Shown: one piece after another, positions 43,911 to 53,035 of the stretch | How positions within the stretch are numbered: the stretch's first letter is position 1 | Layout of the letters: the number at the start of each line of letters is the position of its first letter | Assembly: GCA_015063605.1 (NCBI GenBank) | Contig: SVTV01000019.1 | Span: 1-58,808 of the forward strand | DNA length: 58,808 nucleotides | Source of the DNA: Oscillospiraceae bacterium | Lineage (GTDB): Bacteria; Bacillota; Clostridia; Oscillospirales; SIG627 | Reading direction: 5' to 3' | Notes under the pieces: model-generated | The model's input: only the letters and a program-made list of their open reading frames with translations | Told to the model about the DNA's origin: nothing | The model's database searches: none | Position numbers and translations under genes: made by a program

Positions 43911-45221
43911 TCAGCTCAAAAGGCTCTTTGCAGTATCCACAAAAAGCTTTGCCGTCTCCGGAACGGCGTCAACGTAGGAGGAAATTCTCGTTTCGTATGC
44001 CGTAGTGGTCATTTCAAAGCTCGGTGCTTCGAGTCTGTTCTTATGCGCAAGCTCGGAGGCAACATAACCTATATTGCCGTTGCCCAATTCCACCGTCATG
44101 GTATGCTCAAGGGGAGAAATGCTCTTTATATCAAGCCCTATCTGAGTAAATACCTCCCCGGGAACGGAAACGATAGCTGTACCGCCGATTTTTATGCACT
44201 GCATGGGGATATTGTGAGGCTCTCTCGCCTTACCGCAAAGTCCGATTATGTCATTGGCATATGTCGCATCCATATGTGTGGTGTCTTTATCGGCAAGCTT
44301 CTTTTTCGCCCAATCAAGCTCATCGGATGTAACGTCACGGCGGTCTATCTTCATATACTTGTAAGAAGCTTCAAAGCTGTCTATAGTGACTGCCTCGGCT
44401 TTTTCTCTTGCGGAAAGAACATCGTACGCAAGTATCCTTCCCATCTTTCTCCAATGACCGGGCTTGATATATTTCGGCTTTGTAAAATCAAGATGGTTTA
44501 TATCGCCGCAGCATCCGTTGAGGAAAAGGCTCACAACATCAGCCCCCAATTCTCTCTTGATGACCTTAGCCATTTCCGAAGGGTAGTCTCCGCAGTATTC
44601 CTTACCGCCGACACAGTCCAGATGGCATGAGAAATTCGTTACCACCGCAATAGGCTCGCCCGTTTCCGCGCTGTCTATTCTCAAAACCTCTACTGCCGTA
44701 TCCTTGGGGCCTTCGTTTTTGACTATATCGGGAGAAGCGAAGGGAGGATTCATTTTGACCGTTCCGTTCTTCATATAGAAGCGTCTGTTAAAGGATATTC
44801 CGTCTTCATACGTTCTCGCAGAGCCGATAAGAGCTTCTTTTCTGTTATTAAAGGCTATGCTGACAGCATCCGCTATCTTCATGCAGGAAAATTCCGTACA
44901 CTCCGCATCGGCTTTAGTTCCGTACAATTCAAGATCCACAGGGGCTGCCGTGTGGGAATGGGTGAAATGAACAAGGATATTCTCTTCGGGAATGCCTGTT
45001 TTTTCACTCGCCAGTTTTCTTGCTCTCTTTACCATTTCAAAGCTTCCGCCCAAGGAGTCCAATGCCGCTATAGCCGCTACCGTCTTTCCGTCATCTATAA
45101 CTATAGCCTTCGCATAAAGATCGCTCAAGACTCCCGTTGCGTTTCTTACATTGAAATAACCCGGTATCTCTTTGCCCAATACCGGTGTTGCGTTTACTTC
45201 GCCTGCTCCGATTTTTAACAT
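43911..45221 (-). CDS. neutral/alkaline non-lysosomal ceramidase-like protein
   Basis: 436 residues of the neutral ceramidase N-terminal domain family. GAGEVNATP at the start, HFTHSHTAAP (about 85-94, zinc histidine) and NFSCHLDCVGG with ...GDYPSEMAKVIKRE and FLNGCCGDINHL. No signal peptide, and shorter than secreted ceramidases, so the natural substrate is probably not ceramide but a related amide. Stand-alone gene with a consensus promoter at 45283. Confidence 0.82.
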   Translation of the reverse strand: MLKIGAGEVNATPVLGKEIPGYFNVRNATGVLSDLYAKAIVIDDGKTVAAIAALDSLGGSFEMVKRARKLASEKTGIPEENILVHFTHSHTAAPVDLELYGTKADAECTEFSCMKIADAVSIAFNNRKEALIGSARTYEDGISFNRRFYMKNGTVKMNPPFASPDIVKNEGPKDTAVEVLRIDSAETGEPIAVVTNFSCHLDCVGGKEYCGDYPSEMAKVIKRELGADVVSLFLNGCCGDINHLDFTKPKYIKPGHWRKMGRILAYDVLSAREKAEAVTIDSFEASYKYMKIDRRDVTSDELDWAKKKLADKDTTHMDATYANDIIGLCGKAREPHNIPMQCIKIGGTAIVSVPGEVFTQIGLDIKSISPLEHTMTVELGNGNIGYVASELAHKNRLEAPSFEMTTTAYETRISSYVDAVPETAKLFVDTAKSLLS

Positions 45222-45282
45222 AAGGTATTCCTTTCTGTGATATGTAAATTGATGCTGTATTGTTCTTAAGCTTTACAATTTA

Positions 45283-45311
45283 ATTATAACGATTATAAGC
45301 AGCTATGTCAA
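45283..45311 (-). promoter_or_regulatory. promoter for ceramidase-like gene
   Basis: Minus strand TTGACA (45306-45311), 17-nt spacer, TATAAT (45283-45288). Confidence 0.85.
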
Positions 45312-45499
45312 TAGAGAACAGAAAAAATGTGTGATTTAAACGGAATGAATGTATTGATAAATGAAAACTCGAAGGTAGAATGACATGCGAAAATGTCCCT
45401 TGTGGGACATTTTTACAGTTAATGTCTGTTATGATTCTTTTTTTTTGAGAAAAATGTTAAAAATAATTGAATAAAGATGAAATATGTCCTGTTTCGCTA

Positions 45500-45528
45500 T
45501 TGAAAAAAAATGAGTTTAGTGATATAAT
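45500..45528 (+). promoter_or_regulatory. promoter of the hydrogenase operon
   Basis: TTGAAA (45500-45505), 17-nt spacer, TATAAT (45523-45528). The leader carries the palindrome GTATGCATAC at 45535-45544. No Rex-type site is obvious. Confidence 0.75.
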
Positions 45529-45609
45529 TGTAATGTATGCATACTGCATATAACACCTATTTATTGTTAATAAAATGACAAACAAGCCTTTGCAAAGGAG
45601 GACAATACT

Positions 45610-46101
45610 GTGGCAAAGAAAAAATCTTCGGTACCCTTTAAGGGCACGAAGGAACAGGAAACAAAATTGTACGAAAGCATAGCCGCCCACAAGCACATTG
45701 ATGGCTGTCTTATGCCTATCCTTCAGGATGCACAGAACATTTACGGTTATCTTCCCATCGAGGTTCAGAAGATGATCGCTGACGCTCTTGATATACCGCT
45801 TTCCGAGGTATACGGAGTTGCTACTTTTTACGGTCAGTTCTCGCTTTCCCCCAAGGGAGAATACGTTATCAGTATCTGTACCGGTACAGCTTGCTACGTT
45901 AAGGGTGCAAAGCCCATCGTTGATGAAGTTGAAAAGGAACTCGGAATCAAGGTTGGTGAGACCACCGAGGACGGAAAATTCTCCATACAGGACACACGTT
46001 GTCTCGGATGCTGCGGTCTTGCTCCGGTTCTTCTCGTAAATGAGAAGGTATACGGCAGGATCACCGAGAAGGACGTAAAGGGTATACTCGAAGAGATATA
46101 A
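45610..46101 (+). CDS. hydC: bifurcating hydrogenase subunit C (NuoE-like)
   Basis: 163 residues. Thioredoxin-like [2Fe-2S] subunit with four cysteines, CTGTACYVKGA and DTRCLGCCGLAP. It is the small subunit of trimeric HydABC/HndACD hydrogenases. GTG start, AAAGGAGG 8 nt upstream. First gene of the six-gene operon to 51217. Confidence 0.92.
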   Translation: MAKKKSSVPFKGTKEQETKLYESIAAHKHIDGCLMPILQDAQNIYGYLPIEVQKMIADALDIPLSEVYGVATFYGQFSLSPKGEYVISICTGTACYVKGAKPIVDEVEKELGIKVGETTEDGKFSIQDTRCLGCCGLAPVLLVNEKVYGRITEKDVKGILEEI

Positions 46102-46217
46102 GCTTTTCGTAAGGAAAGGAAATATCTCTGCCGATTCTCCTTTTCCCGATAAAAACAGGGTTGAAGTCTTCATATTGTTTTATAGGGACTCAAAAGGGGA
46201 TGTGGTGAGAATGTAAA

Positions 46218-46547
46218 ATGAATGTTTTTGAGCTTACAGATAAATTATCTCTTGAAAAGGTAAATATCTCCGACGGGACAAGAGAGATTTCGGGAGGCTT
46301 TGCCTGCGATCTTCTCAGCCATGCGCTTGCAAACGGATTCGAAGGATGCGCATGGGCTACGGTGATGACGAATATAAATGTTGTAGCCATAGCGTTTCAA
46401 AGGAATATCTCATGCGTTATTCTTTGCGGCGGGGTGTCCCTTGACGGTGATGCACTGTATGCAGCAAGGGAACACGGAATAAATGTTTTATCTACGGATA
46501 AAACGGTTTATGAGGTGTGCCGTGATATGGGAAAATCCGGTATATGA
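46218..46547 (+). CDS. DRTGG-domain protein
   Basis: 109 residues, a single DRTGG-like domain (NISDGTREISGGFACDLLS then VILCGGVSLDGDALYAAREHGINVL). These domains sit next to hydrogenase genes in Clostridia and may sense redox or nucleotide state; the ligand is unknown. Located between HydC and the HATPase gene. Confidence 0.8.
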   Translation: MNVFELTDKLSLEKVNISDGTREISGGFACDLLSHALANGFEGCAWATVMTNINVVAIAFQRNISCVILCGGVSLDGDALYAAREHGINVLSTDKTVYEVCRDMGKSGI

Positions 46548-46584
46548 CATTTCCCGGATCATTCGAAGGGATCTGACGTAGACA

Positions 46585-47127
46585 ATGAAAGAATTATCCT
46601 TGAATATACTGGATATAGCGGAAAACTCGGTGAGAGCAATGGCGGAGAATATAACGGTTGCTCTTGAAGAGGATGATGATATTCTGATGCTTTCCGTCCG
46701 GGATGACGGATGCGGAATGTCAAAGGAGCTTCTTGAGAAAGCGACCGACCCCTTTACGACCTCAAGGACTAACAGAAGGGTCGGATTTGGGATACCGTTT
46801 TTGAAGTATGCCGCGGAACGAACGGGAGGATACATTGTTATAGGTTCTTCTCCCGGGATCGGTACCGAGATAAAAGCATTATTTTACAAAAAACATATCG
46901 ATTATGCGCCCTTGGGCGATGTGATATCGACTGTTGTGACCTTGATACATGGCAGTCCGAATATTGATATAGTGTTTTCACACAGTATCAAAGGAGAAAA
47001 TAAGAGAAGGGTATATCTTTCCACAAAGGATATGAGGAGCGTCTTGGGCAGTGTAAGGCTCGATGAACCCGAGGTTCTTTCGTGGGTAAGGGAATATCTT
47101 CTCGGACAGTACGGCGGTGAAGCTTGA
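46585..47127 (+). CDS. HATPase-domain protein (anti-sigma/kinase-like)
   Basis: 180 residues, GHKL ATPase fold: N-box LDIAENSVRAMAE, G1 RDDGCGMSKE, G2 RRVGFGIPFLK. No dimerisation domain or kinase histidine, so it resembles RsbW-like or stand-alone ATP-binding regulators. Typical companion of bifurcating hydrogenase operons; its partner is unknown. Confidence 0.82.
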   Translation: MKELSLNILDIAENSVRAMAENITVALEEDDDILMLSVRDDGCGMSKELLEKATDPFTTSRTNRRVGFGIPFLKYAAERTGGYIVIGSSPGIGTEIKALFYKKHIDYAPLGDVISTVVTLIHGSPNIDIVFSHSIKGENKRRVYLSTKDMRSVLGSVRLDEPEVLSWVREYLLGQYGGEA

Positions 47128-47211
47128 AATGACCCGTCATGCGGCCGCATAGGGCGGTCGGCTGTAAAAAGAGCGTAAAAATATTGTTATAAATGCGAAA
47201 GGATTAGAATC

Positions 47212-47577
47212 ATGAAATCATTGGCTGAACTTGCGGCTATAAAAGAGAGAATGAAGGATAAGATCTCTTTGCGCAAGGGAGAAGATAATGTACGAGTTGT
47301 GGTCGGCATGGCAACTTGCGGTATATCCGCAGGCGCAAGAGCCGTTCTCAATGCATTCGTTGAAGGCGTTGCGGAAAACGGTCTTTCCGACAGCGTTACA
47401 GTAACACAGACAGGTTGCATAGGAATGTGCGCTTGTGAACCTATAGTAGAAATATTCGAAGGCAACGAAGTCAAGACGACATACGTTAAGGTAGATGCCG
47501 AAAAGGCAAAGAAGATAATTTCCGAGCATCTCAAGGGCGGAAATGTTGTTAAGGAATACACTGCAGAAAATAAATAA
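47212..47577 (+). CDS. thioredoxin-like [2Fe-2S] hydrogenase subunit (HndB-like)
   Basis: 121 residues. Four cysteines (TCGISAGA and TGCIGMCACEP) match the HndB/[2Fe-2S] thioredoxin-like family found in NADP-reducing hydrogenases. Placed directly before the HydB-type gene. AAAGGA ribosome site. Confidence 0.85.
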   Translation: MKSLAELAAIKERMKDKISLRKGEDNVRVVVGMATCGISAGARAVLNAFVEGVAENGLSDSVTVTQTGCIGMCACEPIVEIFEGNEVKTTYVKVDAEKAKKIISEHLKGGNVVKEYTAENK

Positions 47578-47664
47578 TTACCGTTCGTAACGAACACTTA
47601 CGGACAAAAAACGAATATTCGAAAATATTGGACGCTTAAGGCGTCATCGGAGGATTATAATATA

Positions 47665-49461
47665 ATGATACGTTCACATGTTCTTATATGCAGCGGTTCC
47701 GGATGTACATCTTCCGGAAGTGTAGCCATTGCAAAGGCTCTTACAGAAGAGCTTAAAAAGCAGGGACTTGCAGAAGAAGTAGAAGTTGTTAAGACAGGCT
47801 GCTTCGGACTTTGCGCATTGGGTCCCATAATGATAATATATCCCGAAGGAACATTCTACAGCATGGTAACAGAGGCTGACGTTCCCGAGATAGTTTCCGA
47901 GCATCTCCTCAAGGGTAGAATAGTTGAAAGACTTGTTCATGACGAAAAGAAGCTCGACGGTACAACAGAAAAAGTTACAAATCTTAACGAAACACAGTTC
48001 TACAGAAAGCAGATGAGACTTGCTCTCCGTAACTGCGGTGTAATTAATCCCGAAGAAATAGACGAATACATAGCTCTCGACGGCTACAAGGCTCTCGGTA
48101 AAGTTCTTACAGAGATGACTCCTGCCGAGGTAATCCAGCTTATGCTCGACAGCGGCATCAGAGGCAGAGGCGGCGCAGGCTTCCCCACAGGTATGAAGTG
48201 GAGCTTCGCAGCCAAGAGCGTTTCCGACAAGAAGTACGTTGTATGTAACGCCGATGAGGGTGACCCCGGTGCGTTCATGGACAGATCCATTCTTGAAGGC
48301 GACCCCCATGCAGTCCTTGAAGCTATGGCTATAGCAGGTTACGCTATAGGCGCAGACGAAGGTTACATCTATGTAAGAGCAGAGTACCCCATCGCTGTTC
48401 AGAGACTTCAGATCGCCATAGATCAGGCAAGAGAATACGGACTTCTCGGAAAAGACATATTCTCCACAGGCTTCAACTTTGATATCCACCTCCGCTTCGG
48501 CGCAGGTGCGTTCGTATGCGGCGAAGAAACAGCTCTCCTTACCTCCATTGAGGGTAAGCGCGGTGAGCCTCATCCCCGTCCTCCTTTCCCTGCAGTTAAG
48601 GGTCTCTTCGGACAGCCTACAATAGTTAACAACGTTGAAACATTGGCAAATATACCTCAGATCATCCTCAAAGGTCCCGATTGGTTCCGTACAATAGGTA
48701 CAGAAAAGTCCAAGGGTACAAAGGTATTTGCTCTCGGCGGTAAGATCACAAATACAGGTCTCGTTGAGGTTCCCATGGGAACAACTCTCCGTGAGATCAT
48801 ATATGATATAGGCGGCGGCATACCCAACGGCAAGAAGTTCAAGGCAGCTCAGACGGGCGGACCTTCCGGCGGATGCATACCCGCAGAACATCTCGATACT
48901 CCTATCGATTACGATTCCCTTATGGCAATAGGCTCCATGATGGGCTCCGGCGGTCTTATAGTTATGGACGAAGATAACTGTATGGTCGACATTGCTAAAT
49001 TCTTCCTTGAATTCACAGTTGATGAATCCTGCGGTAAGTGTACACCCTGCCGTATAGGTACAAGAAGAATGCTCGATATCCTCAATAAGATCACATCCGG
49101 CAACGGTGAAGACGGCGATATCGAAAAGCTCGAAGAACTTGCAAACACCATCAAGGCAAGTGCACTTTGCGGTCTCGGACAGACAGCTCCCAACCCCATT
49201 CTCAGCACACTCCGTTACTTCCGTGACGAATACGAAGCACATATCTACGAAAAGCGTTGTCCCGCAGGCGTCTGCAAGGCCCTTGCTAAGATCACTATCA
49301 TCGAAGATAAGTGTAAGGGTTGTACGGCATGCTCCAGAGTATGTCCCGTCGGCGCTATCTCCGGCAGCGTAAAGCAGCCTCATGTTATAGATCAGTCTAA
49401 GTGCATCAAGTGCGGAGCCTGCATCGAAAAATGTAAGTTCGGCGCGATCGTTAAGAAATAA
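47665..49461 (+). CDS. hydB: bifurcating hydrogenase subunit B (NuoF-like, NADH/FMN)
   Basis: 598 residues. An N-terminal thioredoxin-like [2Fe-2S] domain (CSGSGCTSSGS, TGCFGLCALGP) is followed by the NADH/FMN-binding NuoF core (GRGGAGFPTGMKWSF, NADEGDPGAFMDRSILEGDP) and the [4Fe-4S] ligand ESCGKCTPCRIGTRRM. The end carries two ferredoxin clusters (CKGCTACSRVCP, CIKCGACIEKC). It couples NADH oxidation or formation to ferredoxin and H2. AGGAGG ribosome site. Confidence 0.95.
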   Translation: MIRSHVLICSGSGCTSSGSVAIAKALTEELKKQGLAEEVEVVKTGCFGLCALGPIMIIYPEGTFYSMVTEADVPEIVSEHLLKGRIVERLVHDEKKLDGTTEKVTNLNETQFYRKQMRLALRNCGVINPEEIDEYIALDGYKALGKVLTEMTPAEVIQLMLDSGIRGRGGAGFPTGMKWSFAAKSVSDKKYVVCNADEGDPGAFMDRSILEGDPHAVLEAMAIAGYAIGADEGYIYVRAEYPIAVQRLQIAIDQAREYGLLGKDIFSTGFNFDIHLRFGAGAFVCGEETALLTSIEGKRGEPHPRPPFPAVKGLFGQPTIVNNVETLANIPQIILKGPDWFRTIGTEKSKGTKVFALGGKITNTGLVEVPMGTTLREIIYDIGGGIPNGKKFKAAQTGGPSGGCIPAEHLDTPIDYDSLMAIGSMMGSGGLIVMDEDNCMVDIAKFFLEFTVDESCGKCTPCRIGTRRMLDILNKITSGNGEDGDIEKLEELANTIKASALCGLGQTAPNPILSTLRYFRDEYEAHIYEKRCPAGVCKALAKITIIEDKCKGCTACSRVCPVGAISGSVKQPHVIDQSKCIKCGACIEKCKFGAIVKK

Positions 49462-49474
49462 GGGAGGATATGAT

Positions 49475-51217
49475 ATGAACACCGTAACTCTTAAGATAAA
49501 CGGTACTGAAGTAACCGTTCCCCAGGGTTCAACTATTCTTGAAGCTGCTAAAGCAGCCGGAATAAGGATCCCCACACTTTGCTATTTGAAAGATATAAAC
49601 GCTATCGGCGCATGCCGTATGTGCGTAGTAGAAGTTAAAGGCGCAAGAGCTTTTGCGGCTGCCTGCGTATACCCCGTAACAGAGGGTATGGAAGTATTCA
49701 CAAATACTCCCAAGATCCGTACAGCAAGAAAAGCTACTCTTGAGCTTATGCTCTCCAACCACAGAACAGACTGCCTCTCCTGCGCGAGAAGCACAAACTG
49801 TGAGCTCCAGACTCTTTGCCGCGAATACAACGTTGATATGAACAAGTACGGAAGCGACGGACTTAAGCCCGACATCGAAGCAAGTGCTCCTCATCTCGTT
49901 CGCGACAATTCCAAGTGTATCCTTTGCCGCCGCTGTGTAGCAGTGTGCAAGGAAAATCAGCACGTAGGTGTTATCGGTGCCGTGGAACGCGGTTACGATA
50001 CACACATCGCAAGCCCCTTCGATCTTCCTCTCGGCGAGACCGCTTGTGTTAACTGCGGACAGTGCATCGCTGTATGTCCCACAGGCGCTATCACAGAAAG
50101 AGACGACACAGATAAGGTTTGGGAAGCTCTTTCCGATCCTTCCAAGCATGTTGTTGTTGCTCCCGCTCCCTCCGTACGTGCTCAGCTCGGCGAAGAATTC
50201 GGTCTTCCCATCGGAACAAACGTTGAAGGCAAGATGGTATCCGCTCTCAGAAAGCTCGGATTCGCTAAGGTATTCGACGTTGATACAGCAGCTGACCTTA
50301 CAATTCTCGAAGAAGGTACAGAGCTTCTCGAAAGACTTAATAACGGCGGTAAGCTTCCTCTTATCACATCATGCTCTCCCGGATGGGTCAAGTTCTGCGA
50401 ATATTACTATCCCGAATTCATCGACAATATTTCTTCCTGCAAGAGCCCTCAGCAGATGTACGGCGCAATGATGAAGACATATTATGCGGAAAAGATGGGC
50501 ATCGACCCCAAGGATATGTTCGTAGTAAGTATAATGCCTTGTACAGCTAAGAAGTTCGAGATCGAGCGTGAGGATCAGAACGCTTCCGGTTATCCCGATG
50601 TTGACGTTTCCCTTACAACTCGTGAGCTCGCAGCTATGATAAAGAAGGCAGGCATCGTATTCGAGGATCTTTCCGACGAAACATTCGATCCCGCATTCGG
50701 TATCGCTTCCGGTGCAGGCCACATATTCGGCGCTACAGGCGGCGTTATGGAAGCTGCTCTCCGTACAGTATACGAAGTAGTAACAGGCAAGACTCTTGAA
50801 AAGGTTGAATTCACCGAAGTACGCGGCGTTGAAGGCGTTAAGGAAGCTGAATACGATCTTAACGGAACAAAGGTTCGCGTTGCCGTTACATCCGGTCTTG
50901 AGAATGCTTCCAAGCTTCTCGATAAGATCAAGTCCGGCGAAGCTGACTATCAGTTTATCGAGGTTATGGCTTGTCCCGGCGGCTGTGTAAACGGCGGCGG
51001 TCAGCCTCATCAGCCCGGTTACGTAAGAAACTTCATCGACCTCCGTGCTGAAAGAGCTAAGGCTCTTTATAAGGAAGATGCGGGCATGGCACTCCGCAAG
51101 AGCCATGAGAACCCCGTTATCAAGGAGCTCTATGACACATATCTTGAAAAGCCCGGCAGCCACAAGGCTCATGAGATACTCCACACAACATACGTGAAGA
51201 GAGACAGAAAGGTTTAA
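49475..51217 (+). CDS. hydA: [FeFe]-hydrogenase catalytic subunit A
   Basis: 580 residues. N-terminal [2Fe-2S] (CYLKDINAIGACRMCVVEV), His/Cys cluster (HRTDCLSCARSTNCELQ), two [4Fe-4S] clusters (CILCRRCVAVC, CVNCGQCIAVCPTG), then the H-cluster motifs TSCSPGWVKF (L1), MPCTAKKFE (L2) and EVMACPGGCVNGGGQP (L3), all intact. This is the M3-type catalytic subunit that with HydB and HydC bifurcates electrons from ferredoxin and NADH to make H2. The maturases HydE, HydF and HydG are not in the window. Start 13 nt after hydB. Confidence 0.97.
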   Translation: MNTVTLKINGTEVTVPQGSTILEAAKAAGIRIPTLCYLKDINAIGACRMCVVEVKGARAFAAACVYPVTEGMEVFTNTPKIRTARKATLELMLSNHRTDCLSCARSTNCELQTLCREYNVDMNKYGSDGLKPDIEASAPHLVRDNSKCILCRRCVAVCKENQHVGVIGAVERGYDTHIASPFDLPLGETACVNCGQCIAVCPTGAITERDDTDKVWEALSDPSKHVVVAPAPSVRAQLGEEFGLPIGTNVEGKMVSALRKLGFAKVFDVDTAADLTILEEGTELLERLNNGGKLPLITSCSPGWVKFCEYYYPEFIDNISSCKSPQQMYGAMMKTYYAEKMGIDPKDMFVVSIMPCTAKKFEIEREDQNASGYPDVDVSLTTRELAAMIKKAGIVFEDLSDETFDPAFGIASGAGHIFGATGGVMEAALRTVYEVVTGKTLEKVEFTEVRGVEGVKEAEYDLNGTKVRVAVTSGLENASKLLDKIKSGEADYQFIEVMACPGGCVNGGGQPHQPGYVRNFIDLRAERAKALYKEDAGMALRKSHENPVIKELYDTYLEKPGSHKAHEILHTTYVKRDRKV

Positions 51218-51267
51218 TTTACCCGTTCTGACCCGTATGTGTTAAAAATCAAATATCCGAGATTTTT

Positions 51268-51306
51268 CCTGCCCCGTTTGCATCTGCTTCGGGGCAGGTG
51301 TTTTTT
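51268..51306 (+). terminator. hydrogenase operon terminator
   Basis: CCTGCCCCG / CGGGGCAGG stem followed by TGTTTTTT. Confidence 0.9.
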
Positions 51307-51311
51307 CGAAA

Positions 51312-51351
51312 TAAAAAATGCGGCAGATAAGCTTTTTCAGCCTCTGCCGCA
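51312..51351 (-). terminator. terminator of SDR gene
   Basis: TGCGGCAG / CTGCCGCA stem with a T-run when read on the minus strand, just beyond the SDR stop. Confidence 0.85.
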
Positions 51352-51369
51352 CATAAAATTATGTTTTGG

Positions 51370-52155
51370 TTATCTTACCATTGTAGCGCCGCCGTTTACG
51401 CAGAATATCTGACCGTTGATATATCTGGAGCCTTCGGAAGCGAGGAATACCATTATGGGAGCGCAATCGCGTTCAGCATCGCCCATCATACCGTCGATGG
51501 GGTAGCGGCGCTTGAGACCTTCAAGGTGCATCTTCTTAACAGCGGGATCAACGGTAGCGAGCCACTGTTCGTACATTTCTGTTCTGATGGTGGGGTTAAC
51601 GCAGTTTGTGCGTACGTTGCTTTCGATACCCCATTCCATAGCGATGGAGCGTGTCCAGCCTACTACTGCTGCCTTGGATGCCGCATACATAGCGCCGTTG
51701 GGCATACCGGAAAGAGCTACGTCGGAAGCGTAGTTGATGATGGAGCCTTCAACACCGTTTTCCTTGAAAATTTTGTAAGCCGCCTGGTTTGTATATATCG
51801 TTCCGTAAAGGTTAACGTCCATAAGGAATTCTGTATTTTCCTTTGTGTAATCGGTAGCTGCCATGTTTGCTTCAACGCCCGCTACATTTGCGAGAACGTC
51901 GAGACCGCCGAGGATCTCCATTGCCTTAGCAAAGAAAGCGTCTACAGCTTCCTTGGAGGAAATGTTGCAGTTGATATATGTTGCGTGGCCGGGGAATCCG
52001 AGGGAGTTTACCTTTTCTTCTGTTTCCTTGCCGCGGACATCATTTGTTCCGCAGAATACTACCTGTGCGCCCTCTTTTACGTAGAGCTTTACCGTAGCGG
52101 CGCCGATTCCTCTTGTTCCGCCGGATACGATTATTTTTTTGTTCTGAAGTTGCAT
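51370..52155 (-). CDS. short-chain dehydrogenase/reductase
   Basis: 261 residues, classical SDR. NAD(P)-binding SGGTRGIGAATV, NVAG-type NVAGVEAN, and the catalytic Y-x-x-x-K in YAASKAAVV with Ser in NYASD. FabG-like in sequence but stand-alone, so the substrate is a hydroxy or keto compound of unknown identity. Divergent from a TetR regulator that probably controls it. Confidence 0.87.
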   Translation of the reverse strand: MQLQNKKIIVSGGTRGIGAATVKLYVKEGAQVVFCGTNDVRGKETEEKVNSLGFPGHATYINCNISSKEAVDAFFAKAMEILGGLDVLANVAGVEANMAATDYTKENTEFLMDVNLYGTIYTNQAAYKIFKENGVEGSIINYASDVALSGMPNGAMYAASKAAVVGWTRSIAMEWGIESNVRTNCVNPTIRTEMYEQWLATVDPAVKKMHLEGLKRRYPIDGMMGDAERDCAPIMVFLASEGSRYINGQIFCVNGGATMVR

Positions 52156-52177
52156 TTACTTTTTCTCCTTTTTATGT

Positions 52178-52205
52178 TATAATAACAAATGAATGATTTG
52201 TTATT
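52178..52205. promoter_or_regulatory. palindromic operator between SDR and TetR genes
   Basis: Perfect 25-bp palindrome with arms AATAACAAAT / ATTTGTTATT around GAATG (52181-52205). It overlaps TATAAT (52178-52183) of the regulator's promoter (TTTACT at 52155-52160, 17-nt spacer). A second palindrome, ATATGATATCATAT, lies at 52219-52232. Both could serve the TetR protein. Confidence 0.7.
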
Positions 52206-52261
52206 TTTTTATCATTCTATATGATATCATATTTTTTCTTAAAAATAAAGGGGTAAAGGTC

Positions 52262-52834
52262 ATGGTGAAACAAAACGGCACGATCTGTGTCACCAAAAAA
52301 AGCATGAGCATCAATGATACTGTGCGTGAGTCTCTTGCAATAGCACTTTTGAAGCTGATGGAAAAAGAAAAGCTTTCACGTATATCCGTGAGCGATATAG
52401 TGAAGGTGGCGGTAGTGGGAAGAAGCAGCTTTTACAGGAATTACTCCTCCAAGGAGGAGCTGCTGTTTGATTATATCATATCCCTTTACAGAGAGTATTT
52501 CCGTGAACGAAATGTGCCGCTGACTATGAACGATGCAATGCGTGTCGAGGATTTTTTACTACCCAGATTTATTTTTATAGAAGAGCACAGAAAAATATTC
52601 GGTCTGTTGCATAAAAGCGAAATGCTTTATTATTTCTTCAATAAGATAGAATCCGATTTTATCCTTGTGCTTTGCGGTCAGGATATTGAGACCTCACCCT
52701 ATTACCGATCCATGTTTTCCGGCGCCTGTGCGGGAATAATCAGACAATGGATAGAAAGGGATTTTGCCGAAACACCCGAAGAAATGGTGAGTCTTTTCAA
52801 AACGCTCCCCGGAGCGCATATTGTGAAAAAATAA
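52262..52834 (+). CDS. TetR-family regulator
   Basis: About 190 residues. N-terminal HTH (SINDTVRESLAIALLKLMEKEKL, ISVSDIVKVAVVGRSSFYRNYSSKEELL) of TetR/AcrR type; the FYRNYSSKEELL form resembles the TetR_C_7/DhaS group. C-terminal ligand domain unidentified. Divergent from the SDR gene, with the palindrome at 52181 between them. Start ATG at 52262 (AAAGGT just upstream); the longer frame to 52193 begins inside the operator. Confidence 0.82.
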   Translation: MVKQNGTICVTKKSMSINDTVRESLAIALLKLMEKEKLSRISVSDIVKVAVVGRSSFYRNYSSKEELLFDYIISLYREYFRERNVPLTMNDAMRVEDFLLPRFIFIEEHRKIFGLLHKSEMLYYFFNKIESDFILVLCGQDIETSPYYRSMFSGACAGIIRQWIERDFAETPEEMVSLFKTLPGAHIVKK

Positions 52835-52968
52835 CAGTAATATAATATATATAAATATGTAAGAAAAGGTGCACCAAACGAAGCGTACTCTAAAGGACAG
52901 TTTAGGTAATATGTTGCGTACAGGCAGGAAAAGTACAGAGATTTTTTACGTTTTTTTTATTCATACCA

Positions 52969-52997
52969 TTGACATTTTGCGAAACATTGGTTATAAT
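52969..52997 (+). promoter_or_regulatory. promoter of the sigma factor-amidohydrolase operon
   Basis: TTGACA (52969-52974), 17-nt spacer, TATAAT (52992-52997). Confidence 0.85.
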
Positions 52998-53035
52998 GGT
53001 TTCATAACAAAGGACAAGGGGAGCGGTGATGTAAA

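Noticed and set aside
47674..49575. Very long open frame opposite hydB
   Set aside because: Antisense shadow of the codon-biased hydB; Cys/Tyr-rich and without recognisable domains.
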